Source: Coniferiporia sulphurascens
Lineage: Eukaryota > Basidiomycota > Agaricomycetes > Hymenochaetales > Hymenochaetaceae
Assembly (NCBI GenBank): GCA_002794785.1
Contig: NBBA01000006.1
Span: forward strand, 1,736,001-1,800,000
Length of the DNA: 64,000 nucleotides
Reading direction: 5' to 3'
Made by a program: the position numbers and the translations under genes. Position 1 is the first letter of the stretch; every line of letters starts with the position of its first letter. The notes beneath the pieces were generated by a model. The model was not told the origin of the DNA and searched no databases. It worked only from the letters and a program-made list of their open reading frames with translations. Below are positions 11,839-25,902 of the stretch, piece after piece.

Positions 11839-13309
11839 ATGGCCGCGTCGCTTCCTCCCCCTTCCGACGGCATTGGGATTGCCAACTTGCCCAACCAAGT
11901 TCGTTTCGCGCGTTCGCCGCTTGTCCGTCCTTTTTTTTCGTTGCTAAACAAAACCGCCTTCGCGTCTGCAGAAACACAAAATCGTCGCGAAGAAGGGCGC
12001 GCACTTCACTGTGATGGTCGTCGGCGAGTCGGGGCTCGGAAAGACGACGCTGATCAACACGCTTTTCGCGACGGAGCTGTGCTCGCCGAAGAACTACAGC
12101 AGGCGTCACCAAAAGCAGCTCGACAAGCTTACCGAGGTCGAGATCATCAAGGCCGAGCTTGAGGAGAAGCAATTCAAGGTCAAGCTCACCGTCATCGACA
12201 CGCCCGGCTTCGGCGACTACGTCAACAACCGCGATTCCTGGGTCCCCATCATCGACTTTGTTGACGACCAGCATGAGACGTACATGCGCCAAGAGCAGCA
12301 ACCCCAACGCATCGACAAGAGCGATCTCCGTGTGCACGCATGTCTTTTCTTCATTCGCCCGACAGGCCATACGTAAGTCCGGGACTTCTGCGAGTGTTGC
12401 TTGCGGGACTGATTTTTCGCTCAGGCTCAAGCCGCTCGACATTGAAGTGATGAAGCGCCTTGGCACGCGCGTCAACCTTATTCCTGTCATCGCGAAGGCC
12501 GACACACTAACGCAAACGGATCTGGCCATCTTCAAGCAGCGTGTATGTTTTATCTCTTTATACAAATTACTTATTGGTTGCTAACAGTTCCTTTTAATAG
12601 ATTCGCGAGGTTATCACCATGCAGGGAATTCGCATTTACCAACCGCCCATTGACACCGATGATGAGGCCAGTGCTGAGCACGCTCGCATCCTCAACGATG
12701 CTATGCCGTTCTCCATCATCGGTAGCACGGAGGATGTCAAAACTCCTGACGGGCGGGTCGTGAAGGGTCGTGAATACCTCTGGGGTGTGGCCGAAGGTTC
12801 GTTCTGTCTCTTTTGTCTAATGATCCCGAAACGCGGAGGAATTAAACGCGCCCTATAGTTGAGAATGAGAACCACTGCGACTTCCGCAAGCTGCGCTCGC
12901 TGCTGATCCGCACGCACATGCTCGACTTGATCTCGACTACGGAGGAGCTGCACTACGAGAACTACCGCCAGCAGCAAATGGAGACGCGCAAGTTCGGCGA
13001 GCCCAAGGTCAAGAAGCTCGACAACCCCAAATTCAAGGAGGAGGAAGAGTCGCTCCGCAAGCGCTTCACCGAGCAGGTCAAGGCGGAGGAGGCCCGCTTC
13101 AGACAGTGGGAGCAGCATGTACGTTTTCGTGAACTGAATTTCAACGGCTCGCAAGCTGATGCGTATCGCCTACTTTTTTTTCGCAGCTCATCGCCGAGCG
13201 CGACAGACTTAACAAGGACCTTGAGTCGGCACACGCTGATATTAAGAGACTCGAAGCCGATCTTGATAGCCTGCAGATTGGGTACGGTCGGACCTCCACG
13301 AGGAGGTGA
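11839..13309 (+). CDS. CDC12: Septin, CDC12 type
   Basis: This is a GTP-binding filament protein of the septin ring that marks the bud neck or septum in fungi. Exon 1 (11839-11898) encodes a 20-residue leader. Exon 2 starts with a basic [14 protein letters not shown] stretch leading to the P-loop GESGLGKTT. The Switch II motif DTPGFGDYV and the AKADTL specificity motif follow. The septin unique element region contains [18 protein letters not shown], and a C-terminal coiled coil begins at [16 protein letters not shown]. Introns: 11899-11971, 12373-12424, 12543-12600, 12797-12858 and about 13119-13186. The stop is at 13307-13309. The [18 protein letters not shown] segment and the long C-terminal coil fit CDC12/AspC better than CDC10, which lacks the coil. 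Assignment to that subgroup is from memory of the families. Confidence 0.92.
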
Positions 13310-13878
13310 GTTGGCGGCTTGAACGATGACACGGCTCGGAAACTGGAAGAACACTTCAATTTTCTATCTGTCCTTCGTTCTCCTACAAAGAGACACATAC
13401 CCTTTACCCTCATCTCCCGCTCTTTGCCGTACTACCTTCTCTTGCATTCCCTTCACTTGGTGTTCTGTTCTTGTCCGCTACCTTGCTAGTCGCTCCTTTT
13501 TAGCTTTATACGATTTACACGACTCGGATTCCTTAATTATTTGTTGATAAGAGGCTGTCTGAATTGCGGTTCACCACCGTTGAGGCAGTGGTGTACAGCC
13601 GTCTGGCTGTTAAGAACATTTGTCATTGGAAAGACATGATTTAAGTCCAGTTGATATATAATACAGTGAGTTCGGAGATGCGATAATAAAGCGGCAACGT
13701 AAATATACAAGAGTATCCGTGCTTTAAATGACCATTTCCATTGCATCTCCGCGGACGTAAGCGACGAGCATACGCGGTCATTCCAGGTTCTGGGCGCGGA
13801 TAGGCCTTCTCCTTCCCCTCAGTCGGGACTTATAAGTATCTCGCGCGTCAATGAGATCCTTGTCCGCACCGCCCATGT
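13310..13878. other. Intergenic between convergent genes
   Basis: The 3' ends of the septin gene and of the minus-strand gene at 13879 face each other across about 570 bp. I see no reading frame worth calling. Confidence 0.5.
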
Positions 13879-14739
13879 TCAGCTCCGTGCGCCTTCATTC
13901 CCAGACGGCTCGTCCGGCACTAATTTGACGGAAGGCTTGTACAGTTCCTTTACGGAAGACATGGACGACATCTGCGGGGAGGGAGGCATGAAGCCCGACG
14001 GGTGCTCCACAGTCCCGTCTTCGGCCTCGAACTCCTGCGGAACCTTCTCGCTACGGGTAGTGGTCTCCGAGGTAGCCATCTCGGACAGGTCGGAAAACCT
14101 CACAACGCTCTCCGGGATTCCTCGGTCTAGGTCTTTTGATCGCTCGCGGATATCAGCGTATGACTCTGGGGCCACGCCGGGCTCGGGGACGACAAATCCA
14201 GACGGGTGCAGAATGCGCCCATCCGCTGCTACTTCCTCGTAAGGGACCTTCCCTTCCGGCCTGCGATGGGAGATGGGCTTCTGCGTCACCGAATTGAGAA
14301 GGAACTCTTCCTGTACGCGTCGCTTGACGCCGGCAGTCTCCTTCGGCGAAGAATCGTAGCTCGACTCGTCCGGAGGGGGAGGTCCATCTGTCGAATACGC
14401 GCGGGCGAACAAGGTAGGAGATGCACCATACGCTCCACTGGGGAACCGGTCAGCTATGCACAGGCTCTTCTGCTGCGCGAAGCGACGCGCGTGTCTAAAA
14501 AATAATGTTAGGCCGACAACAACGACCCAGTAATAGGCAACGTACGACTTTATCGGTGCCAGAGATGCAGAGGCGCTCAAACGCCCGCCGCGCTCCACCT
14601 GTGTGGATTGGCGGGCGGACTCAGATAACGGCAACACGGGCTGCCCATGCTTCTTCTCGAGGCCATTTACAAGAGCCGTGGTCCCGGCGCGAGGCGAGAA
14701 TTTACTGGACGAATAACGCTTGAATGTGCGCGGAATCAT
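13879..14739 (-). CDS. Hypothetical protein with mitochondrial-presequence-like N-terminus
   Basis: The family is not recognised. The N-terminus (MIPRTFKRYSSSKFSPRAGT) is rich in Arg, Lys and Ser with no acidic residue, as in mitochondrial import signals. Two copies of a short motif, ILHPSGFVVPEP and VEHPSGFMPPSP, lie in the second half (about 80 residues apart), each preceded by an E(V)xAxDG-like stretch. The uninterrupted frame would contain an apparent transmembrane helix (YVAYYWVVVVGLTLFF). That stretch is much better read as a 51-nt intron at 14495-14545 with a GT start, a CCTAAC branch site, a T-rich tract and AG. Removing it leaves a soluble protein of about 269 residues. The duplicated HPSGF motif is seen in other fungal hypothetical proteins I vaguely know, without assigned function. 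Confidence 0.65.
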   Translation of the reverse strand: MIPRTFKRYSSSKFSPRAGTTALVNGLEKKHGQPVLPLSESARQSTQVERGGRLSASASLAPIKSYVAYYWVVVVGLTLFFRHARRFAQQKSLCIADRFPSGAYGASPTLFARAYSTDGPPPPDESSYDSSPKETAGVKRRVQEEFLLNSVTQKPISHRRPEGKVPYEEVAADGRILHPSGFVVPEPGVAPESYADIRERSKDLDRGIPESVVRFSDLSEMATSETTTRSEKVPQEFEAEDGTVEHPSGFMPPSPQMSSMSSVKELYKPSVKLVPDEPSGNEGARS

Positions 14740-16007
14740 TGCTCGATCGTAGTAGGAGGCAGAAAGTGAGCTGCTCTGCCGCTTATGGAAACTAGTTTAT
14801 CAGAAGGGACTGTGCGAATAACATACCTGATATAGATATGTCAACATGTCGTCATTATCACCGAAAGTGGAGAGCATTCCCAAACAAGTCGAAGGGTCAA
14901 GAAATTATTTTACTGGCTACACCTCTACCGGCGTAAAAATTGCTGACAATATTAATAGTTTTTAAAGAGAATAACAGATTGCCTCAAGCTGACCCCAGGT
15001 CTCTAGCTCTTGTTATTTTCTTCCCTTTCTGGCCTTGTGTGCGTATCTAGTATCTACGTATGGATAACCCGACGCCCACAAGTAGTACATCAAGGGCTTC
15101 ATTTACGAACGCCGATTACATCGTGAAAAGTTTATCATGGGCGCCGAACCCGGATATCTCCTGTAAATCGCTGTCGATCTTCAAAGCCGTGCGGCCGTTT
15201 GATTCTGAAAACCCTCCATCAGTTTCCCCGACTACTACTATTCGGAAAACTGAATATACTAGTAGCGCATCTCTCTAGTGAATTATAGTGAAGTAGGCCT
15301 TTTGAGGCTTCTGGGGGTCGTTTTTTACTAAATCGTCAAAGACAAAGCGCGCACTGAGGCGGAAGAGAACAGGTCATCTGGACGAGCAATGTAATTTTCC
15401 CTCGCTGCATAAAACTGCGCTCCAGACCAATAATCGCATTTTACGTTGCTCGCAGCCAGGTTCACCCCAAGGAATCGGTCTACCTTATACTCGCAAGGTG
15501 TGCTTAATTGGCGTATAAAATTACGCATTAGGATGAAAATATAATACCTGCGTTCCCATACACGGAGTCATGTATTTCTTACAACCTAAAAGAGCTATTG
15601 AAGATCTTGCAGCTAAAGGGTCTGACTAACTTCCTATCTATTAAATGCATCTACAATACAATCCAGACGCTATACTGTCTGGCTCTTTAATCGAGGCCGG
15701 CATCAATTATGAGCCACCTTATCTTACTCTCTTCAGCCTTACTCCCTCCATAATTCCATACTTGCGATTTACTTTGTCCACTCTGCTTTCCCCGTTGACG
15801 TTAACATCAACAATATTGCTATTTTTTGTTGTTGTTGACAAGACTCCTCGATCATCTGACCTCCATGGGCTGTATCGGAAATTCTAATACACGTATTACA
15901 ACCAATATTATCTATATCTAAAACGCCATACATAGCGAAAAGCACGACACACACAGATAGACGGGTGGAACAGGCACCGTATGTGCTCGTCCTCGTTCAC
16001 GTCCTGT
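14740..16007. other. Intergenic, about 1.3 kb
   Basis: This is the shared upstream side of the 13879 gene and the downstream side of PRP43. Short frames at 15060-15278 (plus) and 15328-15528 (minus) have no recognisable domain and no good intron joins. I do not call them. Confidence 0.5.
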
Positions 16008-18889
<2,882 letters not shown>

Positions 18890-19027
18890 TATGAACACTT
18901 GAACCGAGTCCCAGGTCGCAGCCTCGCATCGAGCTGGGGCAACGCGTACAAAACTTGTCTGCCGCATGTGTGACCGTCACACATGATCGGCACATCCGTT
19001 TAAAGTAACTGAGGTGGCGCTGGTTTT
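18890..19027. promoter_or_regulatory. Residual PRP43 promoter
   Basis: Only 138 bp separate the PRP43 start from the target-site duplication of the LINE. No TATA box or other named site was recognised. The promoter may extend into or be supplied by the LINE 3' region. Confidence 0.4.
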
Positions 19028-19040
19028 GTGCTAAGTACAC
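19028..19040. repeat. Target-site duplication, left copy
   Basis: GTGCTAAGTACAC here is identical to 27174-27186. It directly abuts the element's A-tail, which reads as 12 T on the plus strand. Confidence 0.9.
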
Positions 19041-21010
19041 TTTTTTTTTTTTAAATGCATTTCTATAGCGTGTCATGACTATCTAGTACAAAATACACTC
19101 CAGGGACCTTTAGGTCCCTGTATTGAGTGAGATGGTAGTTGTTATAGAGTGTACAATAGTAGCGGGATGCCGTAAGCAGAGAGAGGGGCTGTCGGAAGGC
19201 AGTGACAAAAGAAGAGTGGCATTCTGCCTAGTTGCCAAGTGCAAAGCCTAGATCAGAAACATGGACCACAGTGGGGCCACCTGGGTCGAAGATGAGGATG
19301 GGCTCCGCCTCAAAGGCGGGGTGAGAGTCAAGGAAAGAAGCCAGGAGAGGGAGTCCATCCTTGGAGAACCATTCGGCTTCCATAGAGGGTAAGGGGGTCT
19401 TCCATACCACATGGTGGGCGGGGAGAGTGTGAGGGCAGGAGAGTAGGAGGTGGGCTCACATCTCGGGAACTTGGCAGAAGGGACACAGCGGGTCGCGTCC
19501 CGGAATGCATCCAAAGTACGCACCAAAGCCGGCATGACTGAGGAGTGTCCGGAAAACTTTGCACTTAGTGCGGTGACTGAGCGTGAGGTTCTGCATAAGG
19601 GCAGTCGGCTTAGTAGAGGGGGTTAGGTTTGTGCCCATGGAATGGGCATCTGAAGTCCCTCGGAGGTGGCAACAGGCAGAGGCCCAGTCAGATTTCCACT
19701 TAGTAAGTGCCAAGGAGGAGGTGGCTTCACGTAGGAAGTGAATGGTAGGTGGGAATGGAGTGATACCCGGAGGGGGGTTGTCAGCTATACCAGTGGCGAG
19801 AACATCAGCAAATTCATTGCCCTCCATGTTGGAGTGTCCGGGAACCCAGTATAAATGGAAGAACATGTGGGGAAACTGCTTGGAGGTGGCTTTGAGACAT
19901 TTCTGAATGAGGAGGGCAACAGAGACACCAGGGGCCAGACGAGGGTCAGCAAGGAGGGTGAGGGCCACCTCGCAGTCGGTGTAGATCTCGACCTGCGTGA
20001 CCGCAGGGGGGAGATCGTAAGAGTGGGCCAAGAGCCAAGCGGCATCAGCGATAGCGGCGAGCTCACAGTCCATGGAATGGACCGATGAACCAAGGGAGGT
20101 TTCGCGAGTGAGGACAGCCTCTCCACGATAGAACCATACTCCGGCAGCACTGCCAGAGAAAGAAGAGGGGGACATGCCCTTGTGGGACCCGTCAGTGTAG
20201 ATAAGAAGTTGGGAAGGTATGCCTCGCAGCCAGTCAATAAGACCATGGTGTGACTGAATAAGTGCCTCACAGGCTTCTTGGGAGTGGTCAATCGCATGAT
20301 CAATGCTCATGTGCTGGAGGGCAGGTAAGGCAATCCATGGTGGGCGAATGTAATGGGGAACTCGTTTGCACCCTGGTGGGACTCAGGATATGAAGGAGGT
20401 GGTAATGGAGCCCTTATGGGAAGTACGTAGGGGGAGAAGGGTGTGCGTCATGGTGAGGTACCGGATTGCTGCATGAGATTTGGTGCACTCTAGTTGAAGG
20501 GGGATGGGTAGGATGGATGACAAGACTTCAGAAGGGCCGCATGGAGATGTGCACCATGATCCGAGGATACGGCAGCATGCCGCAGACTGTACTAAGGTCA
20601 ATTTGTCACATTTTCCCTTTTGCCGTATGCCGGTGAACCACAGGGGAGAGCCCCATAGTAACACCGGAAGTATGCACCCAATGTAGAGACGACGAAGATG
20701 GAGCGGGTCGAGGCCATGGAGAGTGTTGCCTAGTAGTTCTAGGGCACGAAGGGATGACATGGCTTTGAAGCACATGTGTTGAATGTGAACCATAAACAGT
20801 AGTTGCGTGTCGAAGAAAATCCCCAACCACTGCAGGGGGCGGGAGGGGACGATTCGGAGGGGGTTGAGGCCCTGTCATGGCAAGTGAATAGGATGTATAA
20901 GGGAGTCTTCGCATAAGGCGTGCCGTCGGGTCCAGTGGATGAGTTCCGATTTGTTGTCATCCAGGGAGAGGCCGAGAGCATGGCATGCTGCAGAGAAGGA
21001 GATGTAGGCC

Positions 21011-21015
21011 TGTTC
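21011..21015. repeat. Target-site duplication of outer solo LTR, left
   Basis: TGTTC here is repeated at 22141-22145, immediately outside both ends of the interrupted LTR. Confidence 0.85.
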
Positions 21016-22140
21016 TGTTACAATTTTTCCCTTACTTTCCCTTATGTGCTGACTCACTCCCTATTCATCATCATCAGTCAGCGCAACTCCCCCATTTCTC
21101 TGCCTTACTCATCCTCATTCACCCTACGCCATAAGACGCCATGATGACGCCTTTGTTGCACCATCATGACGTGCTTTGCTTACTGACCACCGTACTTGTA
21201 TTACCAAGGCCTTCCTTGCGTTTCCATGACCTTCCATAGGCTGGTAAACACACCTAACCAAGTCGCTACAGTAGCAAACACATAGAGTAGCATATAAGCA
21301 TGTAACTTCAGTAGCACAAGCCCTAAGCTTGTGCTCTTTGTTCATACAAGCCCATTATCTGCTACCACCAGTCTACTGCATGCCTTTGGCCATTAGTCGC
21401 TTCGTCGTAACCCAACTCGCTATAAGAAGCCTACTTTGCTTATACCGTCGATCAGGAAGCCCCACCGACGATCACCCCTCGACTTACGACATCTAGGAAG
21501 CCCCGTTGCCGTACCATCAGTTCCGACGATCAGGAAACCCCGATGTTAAGCTCAACGGTTACGAGATGATCGACGTCGGGGTTTCCTGATCGTCGAGACT
21601 GATGGTACGGCAACGGGGCTTCCTAGATGTCGTAAGTCGAGGGGTGATCGTCGGCGGGGCTTCCTGATCGACGATATAGGCGAAGTAGGCTTCTTATAGC
21701 GAGTCGGGTTACGACGAAGTGACTAATGGCCAAAGGCACACAGTAGACTGGTGGTAGCAGATAATGGGCTTGTATGAACAAAGAGCACAAGCTTAGGGCT
21801 TGTGCTACTGAAGTTACATGCTTATATACTACTCTATGTGTTTGCTACTGTAGCGACTTGGTTAGGTGTGTTTACCAGCCTATGGAAGGTCATGGAAATG
21901 CAAGGAAAGCCTTGGTAATACAAGTACGGTGGTCAGTAAGCAAAGCACGTCATGATGGTGCAATGAAGGCGTCATCATGGCGTCTTATGGTGTAGGGTGA
22001 ATGAAGATGAGTAATGCAGAGAAATGGGGGAGTTGCGCTGACTGATGATGATGAATAGGGAGTGAGTCAGCGCATAAGGGGAAGTAAGGTAAAAATTGTA
22101 ACACCCGACGTCGATCACCGCGTAACTGTTGAGCTTAACA
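21016..22140 (+). mobile_element. Solo LTR (LTR1), split by nested LTR2
   Basis: It begins TGTTACAA and ends GCTTAACA, so the ends are TGTTA..TAACA, as in LTR retrotransposons. It lies in the RT part of the LINE with a 5-bp TGTTC duplication. The LTR itself is 21016-21543 plus 22109-22140 (560 bp). The middle is LTR2 plus its own 5-bp duplication. It contains a TATAAG box near 21293 and a 9-bp-stem hairpin at 21313-21335. Confidence 0.9.
21544..22103 (-). mobile_element. Solo LTR (LTR2), inverted and nested inside LTR1
   Basis: On the plus strand it runs TGTTAAGC..TTGTAACA, the reverse complement of LTR1, and is also 560 bp long. The duplication CCCGA (21539-21543 and 22104-22108) flanks it. 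LTR1 and LTR2 together form a near-palindrome of about 1.1 kb. LTR1 and LTR2 look more alike to each other than to LTR3, judged by eye. Confidence 0.9.
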
Positions 22141-22145
22141 TGTTC
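22141..22145. repeat. Target-site duplication of outer solo LTR, right
   Basis: TGTTC, matching 21011-21015. Confidence 0.85.
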
Positions 22146-25100
22146 GAGTTGCGCCACGTTAGTGGTAATGGAGGATGAAGAGGTAGAGAGGAGGTGGTCA
22201 TTGACATAAGCGTGAACAAACACCTGAGGGTCAGAAACCTGAAGGGAGGTAAGGAGGCTGGTCGCAAAAAGCGCTGACAAGATGGGCAAAATGGGTGATC
22301 CTTGGGGCACCCCCATATTCGGAATAGGGGTGAGGCTGTTGGTGAACCTGTCGAAAGACAGGGCGACCTGGTGGTCAGATACAAAGGAGAGGACCCAGGA
22401 AATGAGGAGAGGGGGGAACCCTAATTCAGAGAGGATGGCCATCAGACGTGGGTGTTGGACTGAGGGGAAGAAACCCGTGACATTGACAGCGAGTGCCGAA
22501 GTGACGTGATGCTTAGCCCATGCAGACTCGATTTCGTTGACGAGGTCTGAGGTGGCATCCAATATGCCCGACTTTTGGCAGGTACCGTATTGGGAAGGGG
22601 GGAGCACTCTGAGTTCATTGGCGATGAATTGGATGTGGTTAGCGATAACTTTTTCGAGGAGTTTGCCCATTGTTTCCTTGAGAGTAATAGGGCGGTATGT
22701 GTTAAGCGCTGTGGGGTCTTTCTTGTTGAGCTTGCAAAGCATCACCACCTTGGTGTCTTTCCAAGGACAGGGGTGGTGGCCAGCTGCCAAGCACTCATTA
22801 TAGAGGGCGAGGAGGGGTACGCTATGGGCGGCATGCAGGCTTTTGAGGGCCTGGTAGCCAATGCCTGTAATGCCTGGGGCACTTGAGTTTGAAGTGAGAG
22901 TGAGGGCATGGTCGAGTTCTTCCATAAGGATAGGATGATCGTGCATGGGGTGGGCGCCGACAAAAGAATATGTTGGAGGGGGGGTGGTGAAGGGTTGGGT
23001 ACTGAAGTACTTGGCCCGGAAGGCGTTAGCCTTTTCTGCAGGGGAGTTTGTGGTGGTTTGTCCCGTAACCAGGGCAGGAATGGGTGCGCGGCGCATGCCC
23101 ATGGCCCATTTCGCCATTGGCCAGATTTTGTCTGGTTTGACGGAGGTGGTAAACAAGTCAGCCCATGCATGTTTGGCGCAGCGAAAGATGCCGGCCGACT
23201 CGCGTCGGAGCACGGCACGAGTCTCCGCAGTAGCCTGCCTCAAAGCGACCATATGAGCACGACACGAAGCATCCCACCACTTGACCTTGTGACCCCCCAG
23301 CTTCTTAGAGGACGGGGGGGTGAGAGGAGTCAGTAGCGAAGACCAGTGCGTCGTGGATGGCGGCGACTTTGATGTCAAGGAGGCGAGAAGTGGCGCCTGA
23401 GAGGGCGAAGGCGGCAGTAAGGGGGGCATCGAGAGCTTCCAACCATTCAGTAGAGAGCGAGTCGTCATACTTAGGATGGAGAAAGGGGTCAATGTATGGA
23501 TTAGAAGACAGAGGGATGGACCAGGTGATAACAGCGTGGTCAGATCCAGAGGGGGTGTCCCACGACTGTGTCCAGGAGTCGCCCAAAGCAAGGTCTTCCA
23601 AAGAAGGGGAAGCCCAGGCAAGGTCAATAACTGATTCAGTGAATTGGGTAGAAGGGCGGCGCTGGGTATCAAGACCCGGCTGATTAAGGAGGTGCATGGC
23701 GTGAGAGGTGGCCCAATGTTCAAGCAGGCGAGCTTTGTGGGCATTGCTAGCAGAGTGGGAGCCATGATCCCAATGGATGGAGTGGAGATTGAAGTCCCCA
23801 GCAACCAGCCAGTGTGCACTTGGGGGGAGCTCGAGTAGAGTGAGAGAGGAGATGGTGGCAGTTTTATTCGCATTGTGATTGTATACATTAGTGACAAAAA
23901 GAGGCCCAAGGCCAGTGTCAAAAATTAGTGTGAGTATGTCACGAGTGGGGGAGTGCAAAGCATCCAACACCACTCGGGACAGAGGGATGGACTGGTGAAC
24001 CAGTGTAACCACATGTGGGCATGTTAGTTCAGTGCCACCCAAAGAGGGGGGCACAAAGATGTGGTAGTTGGGCATAGCAGGGAAACCGAAGATGGGCGTA
24101 CCTGAAGCCGCAAACATAGAGGGGGAGGCACCGATAGGGTACCAAGGGGGTTCCTGTAGAAGAATAACTGCAGGGGGAAGGGGGGCACTGGGGGTAGACG
24201 AGAAGGAGTGGACGAGTGCTTCGATGTGCACTCGGGATGTTGCAACATTGTGTTGCATAAATGTCCAGGGACTACTCATCTACCGGGGGTGGGGCGAAAG
24301 AGGAACGTGCACGGCCACGCTGTTTGGGGCAGCTGGAAGAGTCGGCGTGGTGTTCGCTGGAGCAGTTCGAGCATTTGGGGGGGTGGGTGCAGGGGGAGGT
24401 GGCCGGGAGGGCGTCTTGTATGCACCCGGGGCAACACATGCAGTGGTCGTCAGTACAGTGACGGCCTGCACATATGAGGCATACCCATGGGCAGTTCCTG
24501 CAGTTCTGAACAAGGTGGCCTAGGGCAGCACATTTAGAGCACTGCATGAGGCGGGGGAGGTCACGTCGGGCCACCAGTTTGAGGCGGCGACTGAACATGT
24601 AGACGACGTGGTTCCTCGGGGTAGAGAGGATGGCCGCAGAGCGGGCGCCCATAGGGTCTTCAAAGGAGAAGGCAATAGGGGCAGACATGACGTCCTCCCC
24701 AAGGAGATTGTAAGCACAGGTCCAATCGGGCTCAAGAGTCATTGGGAGTGAGAGGAGGTGAGGGTTGGCGGCACGGAACTCCACTTGGAGGTCAGATGCA
24801 GTGAAAGCAGGGAGGCCCAGCGCAGGGCATGTGGGGACTTCGGCAATTTGGAGGCAGGCCCAAGATACGAGTTGGGAGACTGTGGCGGGGTAGACACTTT
24901 GCACGGCTGCCATCACAACTTCCTTCACGCTGTTCATAGTAGGTACATGAGTGTTGTGAGCGAACATCACGAAGCAATTGCCTCGGTTGTTCCAATGGGT
25001 GGCGCATACGACCAGTTTGGCCGCAGTGGGGAAGCGTGAGAGGGCAGTCCAGACGTTGATGGTTGTCTGGGAGTCGGTGGGGCGTGCCTCAGCAGGGGGT

Positions 25101-25897
25101 GGTGCCCCATGGAAGTGGATGGTGAGGGTCAGGTCCGTAATGGTATGGATAACCGGGAGGACTGCACGCTTCGGCTCTTGTTTCACAGCGCTAGCAGTAG
25201 TGGGGGCTCCTGTCGACACTGCTGCTGCAATAGCAGGAGAAGTGGCAGGAGTAGCCCCACCTGCAGCAAGACCTAGAGGGACAGGTGTCGGCAAGGTGGA
25301 CCTGGCAGCGAGGTTAGAAGGGCCCGAAGGTCCTTGTGGTGGAGGAGGGGCAGTACTAGGGTTGGCTTTACCCTTCCCTTTCTTGTCTCCAGAGGGGGCG
25401 GACCCGACCCCCAAGGAGCATGGGGGGGGGCGTTCGAGGGCATCCATCTGCTGCATCATGAAGGACATTTGGCGAGTAAGGTCAGACATGACCTGTACCA
25501 TCTGCTGGGGCAGGGAGGGAGGGGAGGGGGGACCGGCCACAGTCTGGGGGGGCTGGGGGGGGGCGAGAGAGGGAGTCAGCAGGGGTGCCAGACTGAAACG
25601 GGGGCCTGCCGCCACCATAAAGGCCTGCATAGTGGCAGAGTGTGCTAGAGGATCCTCCTGGACCAGAGCATTGTTGAGAGAATTAACCACGAAGGCAATC
25701 TCCCCAAGGAGGGTGGCAGTCGCAGAGGCCGACGCAGACGTTGTCTTTCCAAGTGCGAGAAGTTTGTGGGAGGCACACATTGCTGTAGTAGCGGCCAGCC
25801 GAAGGTAGGGGACCCTCAGCTCTTCTGATGTGGGGGACAGAGGAGGGGGGGCATTGGCAGATTTGCACTTTTTCCAGGCAGAGGCCGTAGAGAGCTG

Positions 25898-25902
25898 GGC
25901 GT
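25898..25902. repeat. Target-site duplication of LTR3, left
   Basis: GGCGT, repeated at 26461-26465 on the other side of LTR3. Confidence 0.85.

Larger units (their letters stand above)
19228..24279 (-). pseudogene. LINE ORF2: endonuclease-reverse transcriptase-RNase H, degenerate
   Basis: It starts with MSSPWTFMQHNVATS. The endonuclease-exonuclease-phosphatase fold shows LLQEPPW, VAGDFNLH and SDHAVITW. At a C7 tract (23314-23320 on the plus strand) the frame must shift by +1 to reach the RT part (KLNKKDPTALNTYRPITL, then GVPQGSPILP). The motif A Asp is Asn (AVNVTGFFPS, codon 22482-22484), and the active-site box reads YVND with Asn at codon 22200-22202. A nested LTR pair interrupts the frame at 21016-22145. 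The frame resumes as AYISFSAACHALGLSLDDNKS with three in-frame TGA codons at 20875, 20383 and 19456. RNase H (LLIYTDGSHKG, IYTDCEVALTLL) lies about 19800-20310. A CPFC...H Cys/His cluster lies near the end. Confidence 0.9.

Noticed and set aside
15060..15528. Short frames on both strands (plus 15060-15278, minus 15328-15528)
   Set aside because: No conserved motif, no convincing splice joins and no partner exons; most likely chance open frames.
23305..23921. Programmed frameshift in ORF2
   Set aside because: The join needs a +1 shift and the element already has stops and lost catalytic residues, so mutation is the simpler reading. It is kept only as a low-interest finding.
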